64,000 nt of DNA from Neisseria uirgultaei (lineage in GTDB: Bacteria > Pseudomonadota > Gammaproteobacteria > Burkholderiales > Neisseriaceae): the NCBI RefSeq assembly GCF_962719845.1, contig NZ_CAUIYF010000003.1:124001-188000 (forward strand), read 5' to 3'. Shown here piece after piece: positions 25,854 to 35,591 of the stretch. Under the pieces are notes generated by a model that did not search any database, had not been told where the DNA came from, and saw nothing but the letters and a program-made list of their open reading frames with translations. Both the position numbers and the translations under genes were made by a program. The stretch's first letter is position 1, and the number at the start of each line of letters is the position of its first letter.

Positions 25854-27371
25854 ATGTCCCGCAACAAAATACCCTCATGGCTGACCGCCCTCATCCTGCT
25901 TATCGCCTTGCCGCTGACCCTTCCTTTCCTTTATGTCGCCATGCGTTCGTGGCAGGTCGGTGCAACACGCGCCTACGAACTGCTGTTCCGCCCACGCATG
26001 TTTGATTTGCTGGGAAACACCCTGATGCTGATGTTCGGCGTTACCCTGATTTCTATCGTTTTAGGCATTACCTGCGCCGTCCTGTTCCAACGTTACCGCT
26101 TTTTCGGCAAAACCTTTTTTCAGACGGCAATTACTCTGCCCTTATGCATACCTGCATTTGTCAGCTGCTTTACATGGATCAGCCTGACTTTCCGCGTGGA
26201 GGGATTTTGGGGAACCGTTATGATTATGAGCCTGTCGTCTTTTCCCCTCGCCTACCTATCGGTCGAGGCAGCCCTCAAACGCATCAGCCTGTCGTTTGAA
26301 GAAGTCAGCCTTTCCTTGGGTAAAAGCCGCCTGCAAACTTTCTTTTCCGCCATACTTCCCCAACTCAAACCTGCCATCGGCAGCAGCATCCTGCTGATTG
26401 CGCTGCACATGCTGATTGAATTCGGTGCAGTATCGATACTCAACTATCCGACCTTTACCACCGCCATTTTCCAAGAATACGAAATGTCGTTCGACAACAA
26501 CACCGCCGCGCTGCTGTCCGCCGTTTTAATGGCAGTGTGCGGCATCGTCGTATTTGGAGAAAGCATTTTCCGTGGAAAAACCAAGCTCTATCACAGCGGC
26601 AAAGGCGTTGCCCGCCCCTACCCGGTCAAAACGATGAAGCTGCCCGCGCAAATCTGCACAGTATTTTTTCTTGGCTCGCTGCTGGTTTTAAGCATCGTCA
26701 TCCCGTTCGGCATCCTCATCCGCTGGATGATGGTCGGCTCGTCCGGCACATTTGAACTCGTATCCGTGTTCGATGCGTTTGCCCGATCGATGGGCGTATC
26801 CGCCGCCGGCGCATTATTGACCATATTGTGTGCACTGCCGCTCGTTTGGGCATCCGTCCGCTACCGCAATATCTTGACCGTATGGATAGACAGGCTGCCC
26901 TTCCTGCTGCACGCCGTACCCGGCCTAGTGATCGCCCTTTCGCTGATTTATTTCAGCATCAACTATGCACCATCCGTTTACCAAACCTTTATCGTCGTCG
27001 TCCTTGCCTATTTCATGCTTTACCTGCCGATGGCGCAAACCACCCTGAGGACTTCCTTGGAACAATTCCCCAAAGGCATGGAACAGGTCGGCGCAACATT
27101 GGGGCGCGGACACTTCTTTATTTTCAGGACGTTGGTGCTGCCGTCCATCCTGCCCGGCATTACCGCCGCATTCGCACTCGTCTTCCTCAACCTGATGAAA
27201 GAGCTGACCGCCACTCTGTTGCTGACCGCCGACGATGTCCACACGCTCTCCACCGCCGTTTGGGAATACACGTCAGACGCACAATATGCCGCCGCCACCC
27301 CGTATGCCCTTATGCTGGTACTGTTTTCAGGCCTGCCCGTATTCATACTGAAAAAATACGCCTTCAAATAA
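25854..27371 (+). CDS. fbpB: Ferric iron ABC transporter permease
   Basis: Inner-membrane permease of the FbpABC importer. At 505 residues it is a fused double permease with about twelve helices. Two EAA-type loops contact the ATPase, near EVSLSLGKSRLQTFFSAILP and, in the second half, GMEQVGATLGRGHFFIFRTL. One uptake sequence lies in frame (FFQTAIT). fbpC follows 21 bases on. Confidence 0.95.
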   Translation: MSRNKIPSWLTALILLIALPLTLPFLYVAMRSWQVGATRAYELLFRPRMFDLLGNTLMLMFGVTLISIVLGITCAVLFQRYRFFGKTFFQTAITLPLCIPAFVSCFTWISLTFRVEGFWGTVMIMSLSSFPLAYLSVEAALKRISLSFEEVSLSLGKSRLQTFFSAILPQLKPAIGSSILLIALHMLIEFGAVSILNYPTFTTAIFQEYEMSFDNNTAALLSAVLMAVCGIVVFGESIFRGKTKLYHSGKGVARPYPVKTMKLPAQICTVFFLGSLLVLSIVIPFGILIRWMMVGSSGTFELVSVFDAFARSMGVSAAGALLTILCALPLVWASVRYRNILTVWIDRLPFLLHAVPGLVIALSLIYFSINYAPSVYQTFIVVVLAYFMLYLPMAQTTLRTSLEQFPKGMEQVGATLGRGHFFIFRTLVLPSILPGITAAFALVFLNLMKELTATLLLTADDVHTLSTAVWEYTSDAQYAAATPYALMLVLFSGLPVFILKKYAFK

Positions 27372-27392
27372 CACTGCTGCGAAAGACCGACT

Positions 27393-28457
27393 ATGACCGC
27401 ACCCGCACTCCAAATCCGCCAACTGACCAAAAACTTCCAGAACCATGCCGTTCTGCAAAACATCTCGCTCACACTCGGCAAAGGGGAAATCCTCTTCGTC
27501 ATCGGTGCATCAGGTTGCGGCAAAACCACGCTGCTGCGCTGCCTTGCCGGTTTTGAACAACCCGATTCCGGAGAAATCTCGCTTTACGGAAGAACAATCT
27601 ATTCAGAAAATACCAACCTTCCCGTCCGCGAACGCCGTTTGGGTTACGTCGTACAGGAAGGCGTACTGTTCCCCCACCTGACCGTTTACCGCAACATCGC
27701 CTACGGGCTGGGCAACGGCAAAGGCAAGACGGCGCAGGAGCGGCAACGCATCGAAGCCATGATGGCCCTGACCGGCATTTCCGAACTCTCAAACCGTCAT
27801 CCGCACGAACTTTCAGGCGGACAGCAACAACGTGTCGCCCTCGCCCGCGCCCTCGCCCCCGATCCCGAACTCATCCTGCTGGACGAACCCTTCAGCGCAC
27901 TGGACGAACAGTTGCGCCGCCAGATTCGCGAAGACATGATTGCCGCCCTGCGCGCCAACGGCAAATCTGCCGTTTTCGTCAGCCACGACCGGGAAGAAGC
28001 CCTGCAATACGCCGACCGGATTGCCGTCATGAAACAAGGGCGCATCCTCCAGACTGCAGCCCCCCACGAACTGTACCGACAACCTGCCGACCTTGAAACA
28101 GCCCTATTTATCGGCGAAGGTATCTCCCTGCCCGCCACACTCAACGCCGACGGTACGGCAGACTCCGAATTAGGCAGGTTCCCCGTCGGCAACACCTTAC
28201 CCGCAGGCACACGCGGCACACTGCTCATCCGTCCGGAACAATTCAGCTTCAACCGCCCGAACACCCATGCTGCCGAATTATCCGCCACCATCCTCAACGC
28301 CATACCCAAAGCACGCCACATACAAATCCGCCTGAAAGTCGAGCAAACCATCCTGACGCTGAACACCCCCTACGCACCCGATTTTTCAGACGGCATACAG
28401 ACACGCATCTACTTGAATTCAGAAGCACTGTTTTTCCCGGAACAACCTGCCCCGTAA
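27393..28457 (+). CDS. fbpC: Ferric iron ABC transporter ATPase
   Basis: ATP-binding subunit of the FbpABC importer. The 354-residue protein has Walker A GASGCGKTT (38-46), signature LSGGQQQR, Walker B LILLDEPFSALD and the switch His in VSHDREEA. A C-terminal domain of about 120 residues (TOBE-like, IRPEQFSFNRP) may bind a regulator or ferric iron. An uptake sequence encodes FSDGIQ near the end. Confidence 0.95.
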   Translation: MTAPALQIRQLTKNFQNHAVLQNISLTLGKGEILFVIGASGCGKTTLLRCLAGFEQPDSGEISLYGRTIYSENTNLPVRERRLGYVVQEGVLFPHLTVYRNIAYGLGNGKGKTAQERQRIEAMMALTGISELSNRHPHELSGGQQQRVALARALAPDPELILLDEPFSALDEQLRRQIREDMIAALRANGKSAVFVSHDREEALQYADRIAVMKQGRILQTAAPHELYRQPADLETALFIGEGISLPATLNADGTADSELGRFPVGNTLPAGTRGTLLIRPEQFSFNRPNTHAAELSATILNAIPKARHIQIRLKVEQTILTLNTPYAPDFSDGIQTRIYLNSEALFFPEQPAP

Positions 28458-28697
28458 GTTTGGAAACACCATGCCGTCTGAAAGGCGTGCCAATGTCTGG
28501 CGATATTCATCTTGTTGAAAACATAATTTATTTGTTAATATAGAAACACGCGGCAGCGTAAGACCGACTGCCGCCCAAAAACAGAAAATACCTGTTTCCG
28601 CAAACCGGACGGGAAATAGCCTATCCCGACATTTCCCCTCAAATCCCAACACTTCCAACATACATGCCGCACACCGCAGCATACGAAAGGATATATC
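28458..28697. other. fbpC-pta intergenic region
   Basis: One single uptake sequence at about 28470 without its inverted partner, then AT-rich sequence that probably holds the pta promoter. No gene seen. Confidence 0.4.
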
Positions 28698-30200
28698 ATG
28701 GCAAAAGTACTCATCGTACCCGTATCTGCCGGACTTGACGCATCCGCCGCCGCCCGATCATTTGCAAAAGCCCTGAACGCACAAGTTTTCCAAGCCTTTG
28801 ACGCACAAGCAGAAGCCCTGTTGGCGCAAGGCAAAAGCGACGACTGGTTTGACGCGACGGTCGGTAAAGTTGCCGCACTCGATGCCGACAACCTCATTAT
28901 CGAAGGCATCGCACCCGATGCTGACAAAATCTACCTTGCAGGCAAAAACGTCGAACTGGCGCTCTCTTTGGACGCCGCCGCCGTATTTGCCATCCGTTCC
29001 GACAACGCCGATGCAGACGAACTGGCGCACCGGCTGAACCTTGCCAAACAGTTCTTTGCCACCGCACCGGGCGTATTGGAAGGTTTTATTGTCGACGGTG
29101 CGGCAACCTCCGTTGCCGAAGCGGCTGCCGAAAAAACCGGTTTGACGTTCTTCGGCTCAAGCAGCGCGCTGAAAGACGTATCCGTATTGGCAAACCGACA
29201 AACCAAACGCCTTTCGCCCGCCCAATTCCGCTACAACCTGATTGACTTCGCCCGTAAAGCCGACAAACGCATCGTCCTGCCGGAAGGTGCCGAGCCGCGT
29301 ACCGTCCAAGCCGCCGCCATCTGTCACGAAAAAGGCATTGCACGCTGCGTCCTGCTTGCCAAACGCGAAGAAGTTGAAGCCGTTGCCAAAGAACGCGGCA
29401 TCAGCCTGCCGGACTCTTTGGAAATCGTCGATCCCGCCTCATTGGTCGAACAATACGTCGAGCCGATGTGCGAACTGCGCAAATCCAAAGGCCTGACACC
29501 CGAAGACGCGCGCAAGCAACTGCAAGACACCGTGGTACTCGGTACAATGATGATGGCGCAAAACGATGTAGACGGCCTGGTATCCGGCGCGGTTCATACG
29601 ACCGCCAACACCATCCGCCCCGCTTTGCAACTGATTAAAACCGCACCGGGTGCAAGCCTCGTATCCAGCGTATTCTTTATGCTGCTGCCCAACCAAGTCC
29701 TCGTCTTCGGCGACTGCGCGGTTAATCCGAACCCGACCGCGCAACAGCTTGCCGACATCGCCATCCAGTCTGCCGATTCCGCAAAAGCCTTCGGCATCGA
29801 CCCGAAAGTGGCCATGATTTCCTACTCTACGGTCAACTCCGGCAGCGGTCCCGATGTCGATACCGTCATCGAAGCAACCAAACTTGCCCAAGAAAAACGC
29901 CCCGACCTCGCCATCGACGGCCCGCTGCAATATGATGCGGCAACCGTGCCGGGCGTGGGCAAATCCAAAGCTCCGGGCAGCCCGGTGGCAGGACAGGCAA
30001 CCGTTTTGGTCTTCCCCGACCTGAACACCGGCAACTGCACCTATAAAGCCGTCCAACGCAGTGCCAACGTCTTGAGCGTCGGTCCGCTGCTGCAAGGCCT
30101 GCGCAAACCGGTCAACGACCTGTCTCGCGGCGCGCTGGTGGAAGACATCGTGTTTACCATCGCCCTGACTGCCGTTCAGGCAAAACAAATGGAAGGCTGA
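28698..30200 (+). CDS. pta: Phosphate acetyltransferase
   Basis: Converts acetyl-CoA and phosphate to acetyl phosphate, a step in acetate excretion. The 500-residue protein has an N-terminal AAA/DRTGG-type region that is much shorter than in the 714-residue E. coli enzyme. A full catalytic PTA_PTB domain covers about 170-497 (RIVLPEGAEPRTVQAA, SYSTVNSGSGPDVD, NVLSVGPLLQGL). An uptake-sequence terminator follows. Confidence 0.95.
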   Translation: MAKVLIVPVSAGLDASAAARSFAKALNAQVFQAFDAQAEALLAQGKSDDWFDATVGKVAALDADNLIIEGIAPDADKIYLAGKNVELALSLDAAAVFAIRSDNADADELAHRLNLAKQFFATAPGVLEGFIVDGAATSVAEAAAEKTGLTFFGSSSALKDVSVLANRQTKRLSPAQFRYNLIDFARKADKRIVLPEGAEPRTVQAAAICHEKGIARCVLLAKREEVEAVAKERGISLPDSLEIVDPASLVEQYVEPMCELRKSKGLTPEDARKQLQDTVVLGTMMMAQNDVDGLVSGAVHTTANTIRPALQLIKTAPGASLVSSVFFMLLPNQVLVFGDCAVNPNPTAQQLADIAIQSADSAKAFGIDPKVAMISYSTVNSGSGPDVDTVIEATKLAQEKRPDLAIDGPLQYDAATVPGVGKSKAPGSPVAGQATVLVFPDLNTGNCTYKAVQRSANVLSVGPLLQGLRKPVNDLSRGALVEDIVFTIALTAVQAKQMEG

Positions 30201-30226
30201 CAAACGGCTTTCCGGGTTTGAACCCT

Positions 30227-30264
30227 ATGCCGTCTGAAGACAGATTCCCGTTTTCAGACGGCAT
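30227..30264 (+). terminator. Inverted uptake-sequence terminator after pta
   Basis: Exact inverted 12-mer pair with a 14-base loop followed by TTTTT. Confidence 0.75.
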
Positions 30265-30329
30265 TTTTATCAGCCCGGCACATTTGTTTGTTAAAATCGC
30301 AGCCATATTGCAAAAAAGAGGAGGAAGCC

Positions 30330-30968
30330 ATGCAAACCGCCATTATCGATTACGGTATGGGCAACCTGCATTCCGTATTGAAATCCGTCCGGACGGCGGG
30401 GCAGCTTGCCGGAAAAAATACCGAAATCTTTTTAAGCGGCGACCCCGACCGCGTGTCCCGCGCCGACAAAGTCATTTTTCCCGGGCAGGGCGCGATGCCC
30501 GACTGTATGGCGGCACTGAAGCGCGGCGGCTTGGACGAGGCAGTCAAAGATGCCTTAAAAAACAAACCGTTTTTCGGAATCTGCGTCGGCGCGCAACTCT
30601 TATTCGACCACAGCGAAGAAGGAAACACCGACGGCTTGGGCTGGTTCGGCGGCAAAGTCAGACGCTTTGCCCGCGACCTCCGCGACCGGCAGGGATGCCG
30701 TCTGAAAGTCCCGCATATGGGCTGGAACACCGTGCGCCAAACCCAAAACCACCCGCTGTTTAAAGATATTCCCCAAGACACGCGTTTTTACTTCGTCCAC
30801 AGCTACTATTTCGACCCCGAAAATCCCGAAACCATATTGGGCGAAAGCGACTACCCGTCCCCGTTTGCCTGCATCGTCGGCAAAGACAACGTATTCGCCA
30901 CGCAATTTCACACCGAAAAAAGCCATGATGCCGGGCTGACGATGTTGAAAAACTTTTTAAACTGGTAA
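30330..30968 (+). CDS. hisH: Imidazole glycerol phosphate synthase, glutaminase subunit
   Basis: Supplies ammonia from glutamine to HisF in histidine synthesis. The 212-residue class I amidotransferase has the nucleophile Cys85 in GICVGAQ and the late His/Glu of the triad in FHTEKSH. The residue after Cys is Val rather than the usual Leu, a conservative change. GAGGAAG ribosome site. First gene of hisH-hisA-hisF-hisI. Confidence 0.96.
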   Translation: MQTAIIDYGMGNLHSVLKSVRTAGQLAGKNTEIFLSGDPDRVSRADKVIFPGQGAMPDCMAALKRGGLDEAVKDALKNKPFFGICVGAQLLFDHSEEGNTDGLGWFGGKVRRFARDLRDRQGCRLKVPHMGWNTVRQTQNHPLFKDIPQDTRFYFVHSYYFDPENPETILGESDYPSPFACIVGKDNVFATQFHTEKSHDAGLTMLKNFLNW

Positions 30969-31000
30969 GCCGGACACACCCCCGAACAAGGAGAAAAATT

Positions 31001-31738
31001 ATGCTGCTGATACCCGCCATCGATTTGAAAGAAGGACGCTGCGTCCGCCTGAAACAAGGGTTGATGGAAGAGGCGACCGTCTTTTCCGATTCGCCCTCCG
31101 AAACCGCGCTGCACTGGTTCAAACAGGGCGCGCGCCGCCTGCATCTGGTAGATTTGAACGGCGCGTTTGCCGGTGTTCCGCAAAACCTGCCCGCCATCAA
31201 AGACATCCTCGCCGCCGTCGCCAAAGACATCCCCGTACAGCTCGGCGGCGGCATACGCGATTTGAAAACCATCGGACAATATTTGGATTTGGGCCTGAAC
31301 GACGTGATTATCGGCACGGCGGCAGTCAAAAACCCCGACTTCGTGCGCGAGGCGTGCAAAGCCTTCCCCGGCAGGATTATTGTCGGGCTGGATGCCAAAG
31401 ACGGTATGGCCGCCATCGACGGCTGGGCAACCGTAACCGGGCATCATGTGATTGATTTAGCAAAACGCTTTGAAGACGACGGTGTCAACAGCATCATCTA
31501 CACCGACATCGGGCGCGACGGTATGATGAGCGGCGTGAACATCGACGCGACGGTCAAACTCGCCCAAACCGTCCGCATTCCCGTCATCGCCTCCGGCGGA
31601 CTGACCGGCTTGGACGACATCCGCGCCCTGTGTGCCGCCGAAAAACGTGGCGTAGCAGGCGCGATTACCGGCCGCGCGATTTACGAGGGCAGCATCGATT
31701 TTGCCCAAGCGCAGCAACTGGCAGATTCCCTCGACTAA
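31001..31738 (+). CDS. hisA: Phosphoribosylformimino-AICAR ribotide isomerase
   Basis: Fourth step of histidine synthesis, opening the ribose ring of ProFAR to give PRFAR. The 245-residue half-barrel repeat protein has the N-terminal catalytic Asp in AIDLKEG and the second-half Asp in YTDIGRDGMMSG. Phosphate sites are GGGIRD and ASGGL. Follows hisH by 32 bases and precedes hisF by 12. Confidence 0.97.
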   Translation: MLLIPAIDLKEGRCVRLKQGLMEEATVFSDSPSETALHWFKQGARRLHLVDLNGAFAGVPQNLPAIKDILAAVAKDIPVQLGGGIRDLKTIGQYLDLGLNDVIIGTAAVKNPDFVREACKAFPGRIIVGLDAKDGMAAIDGWATVTGHHVIDLAKRFEDDGVNSIIYTDIGRDGMMSGVNIDATVKLAQTVRIPVIASGGLTGLDDIRALCAAEKRGVAGAITGRAIYEGSIDFAQAQQLADSLD

Positions 31739-31750
31739 AGGCATCCGATT

Positions 31751-32518
31751 ATGGCACTGGCAAAACGCATCATCCCCTGTCTCGACGTAAAAGACGGGCG
31801 CGTCGTCAAAGGCGTGAACTTCATCGGTTTGCGCGACGCGGGCGACCCCGTCGAAGCCGCCAAACGCTACAACGGCGAAGGCGCGGACGAATTGACCTTC
31901 CTCGACATCACCGCCTCATCCGACAACCGCGACACCATCCTGCACATCATCGAAGAGGTTGCCGAACAAGTCTTCATCCCGCTGACCGTCGGCGGCGGCG
32001 TACGCACCGTTGCCGACATCCGCCGCCTGCTCAATGCCGGCGCGGACAAAGTCAGCATCAACACCGCCGCCGTTACCCGTCCCGACCTGATTGACGAAGC
32101 CGCCGGATTTTTCGGTTCGCAAGCCATCGTCGCCGCCGTCGATGCCAAAGCCGTCAACCCCGAAAACACACGCTGGGAAATCTTTACCCACGGCGGGCGA
32201 AATCCGACCGGTTTGGATGCGGTGGAATGGGCGGTCGAAATGCAAAAACGCGGCGCGGGCGAAATCCTGCTCACCGGTATGGACAGGGACGGGACGAAAC
32301 AGGGTTTCAACCTGCCGCTGACCCGCGCCGTTGCCGAAGCCGTCGACATCCCCGTCATCGCCTCCGGAGGGGTCGGCAATGTCCGGCATCTGATTGAAGG
32401 CATAACCGAAGGCAAAGCCGATGCCGTACTTGCCGCCGGCATTTTCCATTTCGGGGAAATCGCCATCCGCGAAGCCAAACGCGCTATGCGCGAAGCCGGC
32501 ATCGAAGTGCGCCTCTGA
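31751..32518 (+). CDS. hisF: Imidazole glycerol phosphate synthase, cyclase subunit
   Basis: Forms imidazole glycerol phosphate and AICAR from PRFAR using ammonia from HisH. The 255-residue barrel has the catalytic Asp in IPCLDVKDGRVVKG and the second Asp in VAAVDAK. GGGV and ASGGVG are the phosphate-binding loops. Partner HisH is two genes upstream. Confidence 0.97.
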   Translation: MALAKRIIPCLDVKDGRVVKGVNFIGLRDAGDPVEAAKRYNGEGADELTFLDITASSDNRDTILHIIEEVAEQVFIPLTVGGGVRTVADIRRLLNAGADKVSINTAAVTRPDLIDEAAGFFGSQAIVAAVDAKAVNPENTRWEIFTHGGRNPTGLDAVEWAVEMQKRGAGEILLTGMDRDGTKQGFNLPLTRAVAEAVDIPVIASGGVGNVRHLIEGITEGKADAVLAAGIFHFGEIAIREAKRAMREAGIEVRL

Positions 32519-32548
32519 CCGCCCCGACTATGCCGTCTGAAAGGAAAT

Positions 32549-32944
32549 ATGGATAAAAACCTGCTTGAAGCCGTCAAATTTGACGAAAAAGGTTTGGTTT
32601 GTGCCATCGCCCAAGATGCCGAAACCAAACGTGTTTTAATGGTGGCGTGGATGAACGCCGAAGCCCTGCAAAAAACCGTCGAAACCGGCTTTGCCCACTA
32701 TTACAGCCGTTCTCGCCAAAAACAATGGATGAAGGGCGAAGAGTCGGGACACACGCAAAAAGTCCGCGAACTGCGCCTCGACTGCGACGGCGACGCCATT
32801 GTGATGCTCATCGCCCAAAACGGCGGCATCGCCTGCCACACCGGGCGCGAAAGCTGCTTTTACAAAGTCTGGAACGGCAGCGCGTGGGAAACCGCCGATG
32901 CCGTCCTGAAAGACGAAAAAGAGATTTACGGCAGCACGCACTGA
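32549..32944 (+). CDS. hisI: Phosphoribosyl-AMP cyclohydrolase
   Basis: Opens the adenine ring of PR-AMP. The 131-residue single-domain enzyme has the metal motif LDCDGDAIV and the zinc ligands in GGIACHTGRESCF, with YYSRSRQKQWMKGEESGH upstream. It is not fused to HisE, which is encoded alone at 58014-58337. Confidence 0.96.
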   Translation: MDKNLLEAVKFDEKGLVCAIAQDAETKRVLMVAWMNAEALQKTVETGFAHYYSRSRQKQWMKGEESGHTQKVRELRLDCDGDAIVMLIAQNGGIACHTGRESCFYKVWNGSAWETADAVLKDEKEIYGSTH

Positions 32945-33050
32945 CCGCCTCCAACATTGAATTATCAGGCATTTTTTTGTACAATTTCGCCGTCTCAAAC
33001 ACTGTCCGGGCCGTCTGAAAAGCGGCCTGAACCTTTTTGCAAAGAAAACC

Positions 33051-34646
33051 ATGTCCCAAGAAATCCTCGACCAAGTGCGCCGCCGCCGCACGTTTGCCAT
33101 CATTTCCCACCCTGACGCAGGTAAAACCACGCTGACCGAAAAGCTGTTGCTGTTTTCGGGCGCGATTCAGAGTGCGGGTACGGTAAAAGGTAAGAAAACC
33201 GGCAAATTCGCCACCTCCGACTGGATGGACATCGAAAAGCAGCGCGGCATTTCCGTGGCATCAAGCGTGATGCAGTTCGACTACAAAGACCATACCGTCA
33301 ACCTTTTGGACACGCCGGGACACCAAGACTTTTCCGAAGACACCTACCGCGTTTTGACCGCCGTGGACAGCGCATTGATGGTCATCGACGCGGCAAAAGG
33401 CGTGGAAGCGCAAACCATCAAACTCTTGAACGTCTGCCGCCTGCGCGATACGCCGATTGTTACCTTCATGAACAAATACGACCGAGAAGTGCGCGATTCT
33501 TTGGAATTGCTGGACGAAGTGGAAAACATCCTGCAAATCCGCTGCGCGCCCGTTACCTGGCCGATCGGTATGGGCAAAAACTTCAAGGGCGTATACCACA
33601 TCCTGAACGACGAAATCTATCTCTTTGAAGCGGGCGGCGAACGCCTGCCGCACGAGTTCGACATCATCAAAGGCATCGACAATCCCGAATTGGAACAACG
33701 CTTTCCGCTGGAAATCCAGCAGTTGCGCGACGAAATCGAATTAGTGCAGGCGGCTTCCAACGAGTTCAATCTCGACGAATTTCTCGCCGGCGAACTCACG
33801 CCCGTGTTCTTCGGCTCGGCGATTAACAACTTCGGTATTCAGGAAATCCTCAATTCATTGATTGACTGGGCGCCCGCACCGAAACCGCGCGACGCGACCA
33901 TACGCATGGTCGAGCCTGACGAGCCGAAATTTTCTGGATTTATCTTTAAAATCCAAGCCAATATGGATCCGAAACACCGCGACCGCATCGCCTTCTTGCG
34001 CGTCTGCTCCGGCAAATTCGAGCGCGGCATGAAGATGAAACACCTGCGCATCAACCGCGAAATCGCCGCGTCCAGCGTGGTAACGTTCATGTCGCACGAC
34101 CGCGAGCTGGTGGAAGAAGCCTACGCGGGCGACATCATCGGCATCCCGAACCACGGCAACATCCAAATCGGCGACAGCTTCTCCGAAGGCGAACAACTGG
34201 CATTTACCGGCATCCCTTTCTTCGCGCCAGAACTATTCCGCAGCGTCTGCATCAAAAACCCACTGAAAATCAAGCAACTGCAAAAAGGTTTGCAACAACT
34301 CGGCGAAGAAGGCGCGGTACAGGTGTTCAAACCGATGAGCGGCGCGGATTTGATTTTGGGTGCGGTCGGCGTGTTGCAGTTTGAGGTCGTAACCTCGCGC
34401 CTCGCCAACGAATACGGCGTGGAAGCCGTGTTCGACAGCGCATCCATCTGGTCGGCGCGCTGGGTATCGTGCGACAACAAGAAAAAACTGGCGGAATTTG
34501 AAAAAGCCAACGCGGGCAACCTCGCCATCGACGCGGGCGGCAACCTCGCCTACCTCGCCCCCAACCGCGTGAATTTGGGGCTGACGCAAGAACGTTGGCC
34601 GGACATCGTGTTCCACGAAACGCGCGAACATTCGGTCAAACTTTAA
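33051..34646 (+). CDS. prfC: Peptide chain release factor 3
   Basis: GTPase that recycles RF1 and RF2 from the ribosome. The 531-residue protein has G1 SHPDAGKTT (19-27), switch II DTPGHQDF and G4 NKYD. The last 27 codons are duplicated twice downstream as non-coding copies (see the repeat entry). The intact copy is the first one. Confidence 0.97.
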   Translation: MSQEILDQVRRRRTFAIISHPDAGKTTLTEKLLLFSGAIQSAGTVKGKKTGKFATSDWMDIEKQRGISVASSVMQFDYKDHTVNLLDTPGHQDFSEDTYRVLTAVDSALMVIDAAKGVEAQTIKLLNVCRLRDTPIVTFMNKYDREVRDSLELLDEVENILQIRCAPVTWPIGMGKNFKGVYHILNDEIYLFEAGGERLPHEFDIIKGIDNPELEQRFPLEIQQLRDEIELVQAASNEFNLDEFLAGELTPVFFGSAINNFGIQEILNSLIDWAPAPKPRDATIRMVEPDEPKFSGFIFKIQANMDPKHRDRIAFLRVCSGKFERGMKMKHLRINREIAASSVVTFMSHDRELVEEAYAGDIIGIPNHGNIQIGDSFSEGEQLAFTGIPFFAPELFRSVCIKNPLKIKQLQKGLQQLGEEGAVQVFKPMSGADLILGAVGVLQFEVVTSRLANEYGVEAVFDSASIWSARWVSCDNKKKLAEFEKANAGNLAIDAGGNLAYLAPNRVNLGLTQERWPDIVFHETREHSVKL

Positions 34647-34664
34647 AAAGCAAGCGGCGATAAA

Positions 34665-34702
34665 ATGCCGTCTGAACCCGAAAAAAGGCTTTCAGACGGC
34701 AT
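34665..34702 (+). terminator. prfC terminator (first copy)
   Basis: Exact inverted 12-mer uptake pair followed by TTTTT, 19 bases past prfC. Confidence 0.75.
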
Positions 34703-34870
34703 TTTTGCCTGCAACTCAAATGCAGACGGTCAAAATCAAGACGCATCGGAATCATCATCGGGTGCGTCCAAGCGCGTGAATTTGGGGCTGACGCAAGAAC
34801 GCCGGCGGACATCGTGTTCCACGAAACGCGCGAACATTCGGTCAAACTGTAAAAAGCAATCGGCGATAAA

Positions 34871-34908
34871 ATGCCGTCTGAACCCGAAAAAAGGTCTTCA
34901 GACGGCAT
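34871..34908 (+). terminator. Duplicated copy of the prfC terminator
   Basis: Second copy of the same hairpin in the tandem duplication, followed by six T. Confidence 0.65.
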
Positions 34909-35020
34909 TTTTTGCCTGCAACTCAAACGCAGACGGTCAAAATCAAGGCGCATCGGATGCCGTTATCTGGTGCGTCCAAGCGCGTGAATTTGGGGCTGAC
35001 GCAAGAACGTCGGTGTGATT

Positions 35021-35551
35021 TCACATCCCGTACTGTTTCGACAGCTTCACATAATGCGCGGCGGAATATTTCAAAAAGGCTTTTTCCTCATCGGTCAGCA
35101 CGCGCACTTGTCTGACCGGCGAACCGACATAAAGGTAGCCGCCCGCCAAGCGTTTGCGCGGCGGAACGAGGCTGCCCGCGCCAATCATCACTTCGTCTTC
35201 AATCACGGCATCGTCCAGAACCGTCGTCCCCATCCCGACCAAAACTCGGTTGCCGATTCGGCAGCCGTGCAGCATCACTTTGTGCCCCACGGTAACGTCT
35301 TCGCCGATAACCAGCGGCGACCCTTCGGGTTTGGCGGCGGTTTTGTGGGAAACGTGCAGGACGCTGCCGTCCTGTATATTGCTGCGCGCGCCGACGGTAA
35401 TGCTGTTCACATCGCCGCGCAACACGGCGCACGGCCACACGGAAACATCTTCGGCAAGCGACACTTCGCCGATGACGACGCAGGCTTCGTCTATCATGCA
35501 GCTTTCGTGAATTTGGGGCGCGTGTTCCAAAAATTTGCGGATTGCGGTCAT
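35021..35551 (-). CDS. Gamma-carbonic anhydrase family protein
   Basis: A 176-residue left-handed beta-helix protein of the YrdA/gamma-carbonic-anhydrase family. Hexapeptide repeats run through the middle (for example VIGEVSLAEDVSVWPCAVLRGD, INSITVGARSNIQDGSVLH). The metal-ligand histidines are in VLHVSHK and TVGHKVMLHGC. Whether it has carbonic anhydrase activity is not known from sequence. It converges on the prfC-tail duplication. Confidence 0.88.
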   Translation of the reverse strand: MTAIRKFLEHAPQIHESCMIDEACVVIGEVSLAEDVSVWPCAVLRGDVNSITVGARSNIQDGSVLHVSHKTAAKPEGSPLVIGEDVTVGHKVMLHGCRIGNRVLVGMGTTVLDDAVIEDEVMIGAGSLVPPRKRLAGGYLYVGSPVRQVRVLTDEEKAFLKYSAAHYVKLSKQYGM

Positions 35552-35591
35552 TTTTCCTCCTTTGGCAAGGTATATATTGTTAAGGAATTTA

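Larger units (their letters stand above)
34566..35010 (+). repeat. Tandem duplication of the prfC 3' end with its terminator
   Basis: A unit of about 207 bases runs from CGCGTGAATTTGGGG inside prfC through the stop, an inverted uptake-sequence pair and about 70 bases beyond. It is repeated at 34773-34980 with scattered changes. A third, partial copy of about 29 bases begins at 34981. Unit ends share GGTGCGTCCAAG. Copies 2 and 3 are not expressed as prfC. Confidence 0.9.

Noticed and set aside
34665..35018. 117-codon open frame over the prfC-tail duplication
   Set aside because: Made from shifted readings of duplicated prfC sequence and uptake sequences; no start signal.
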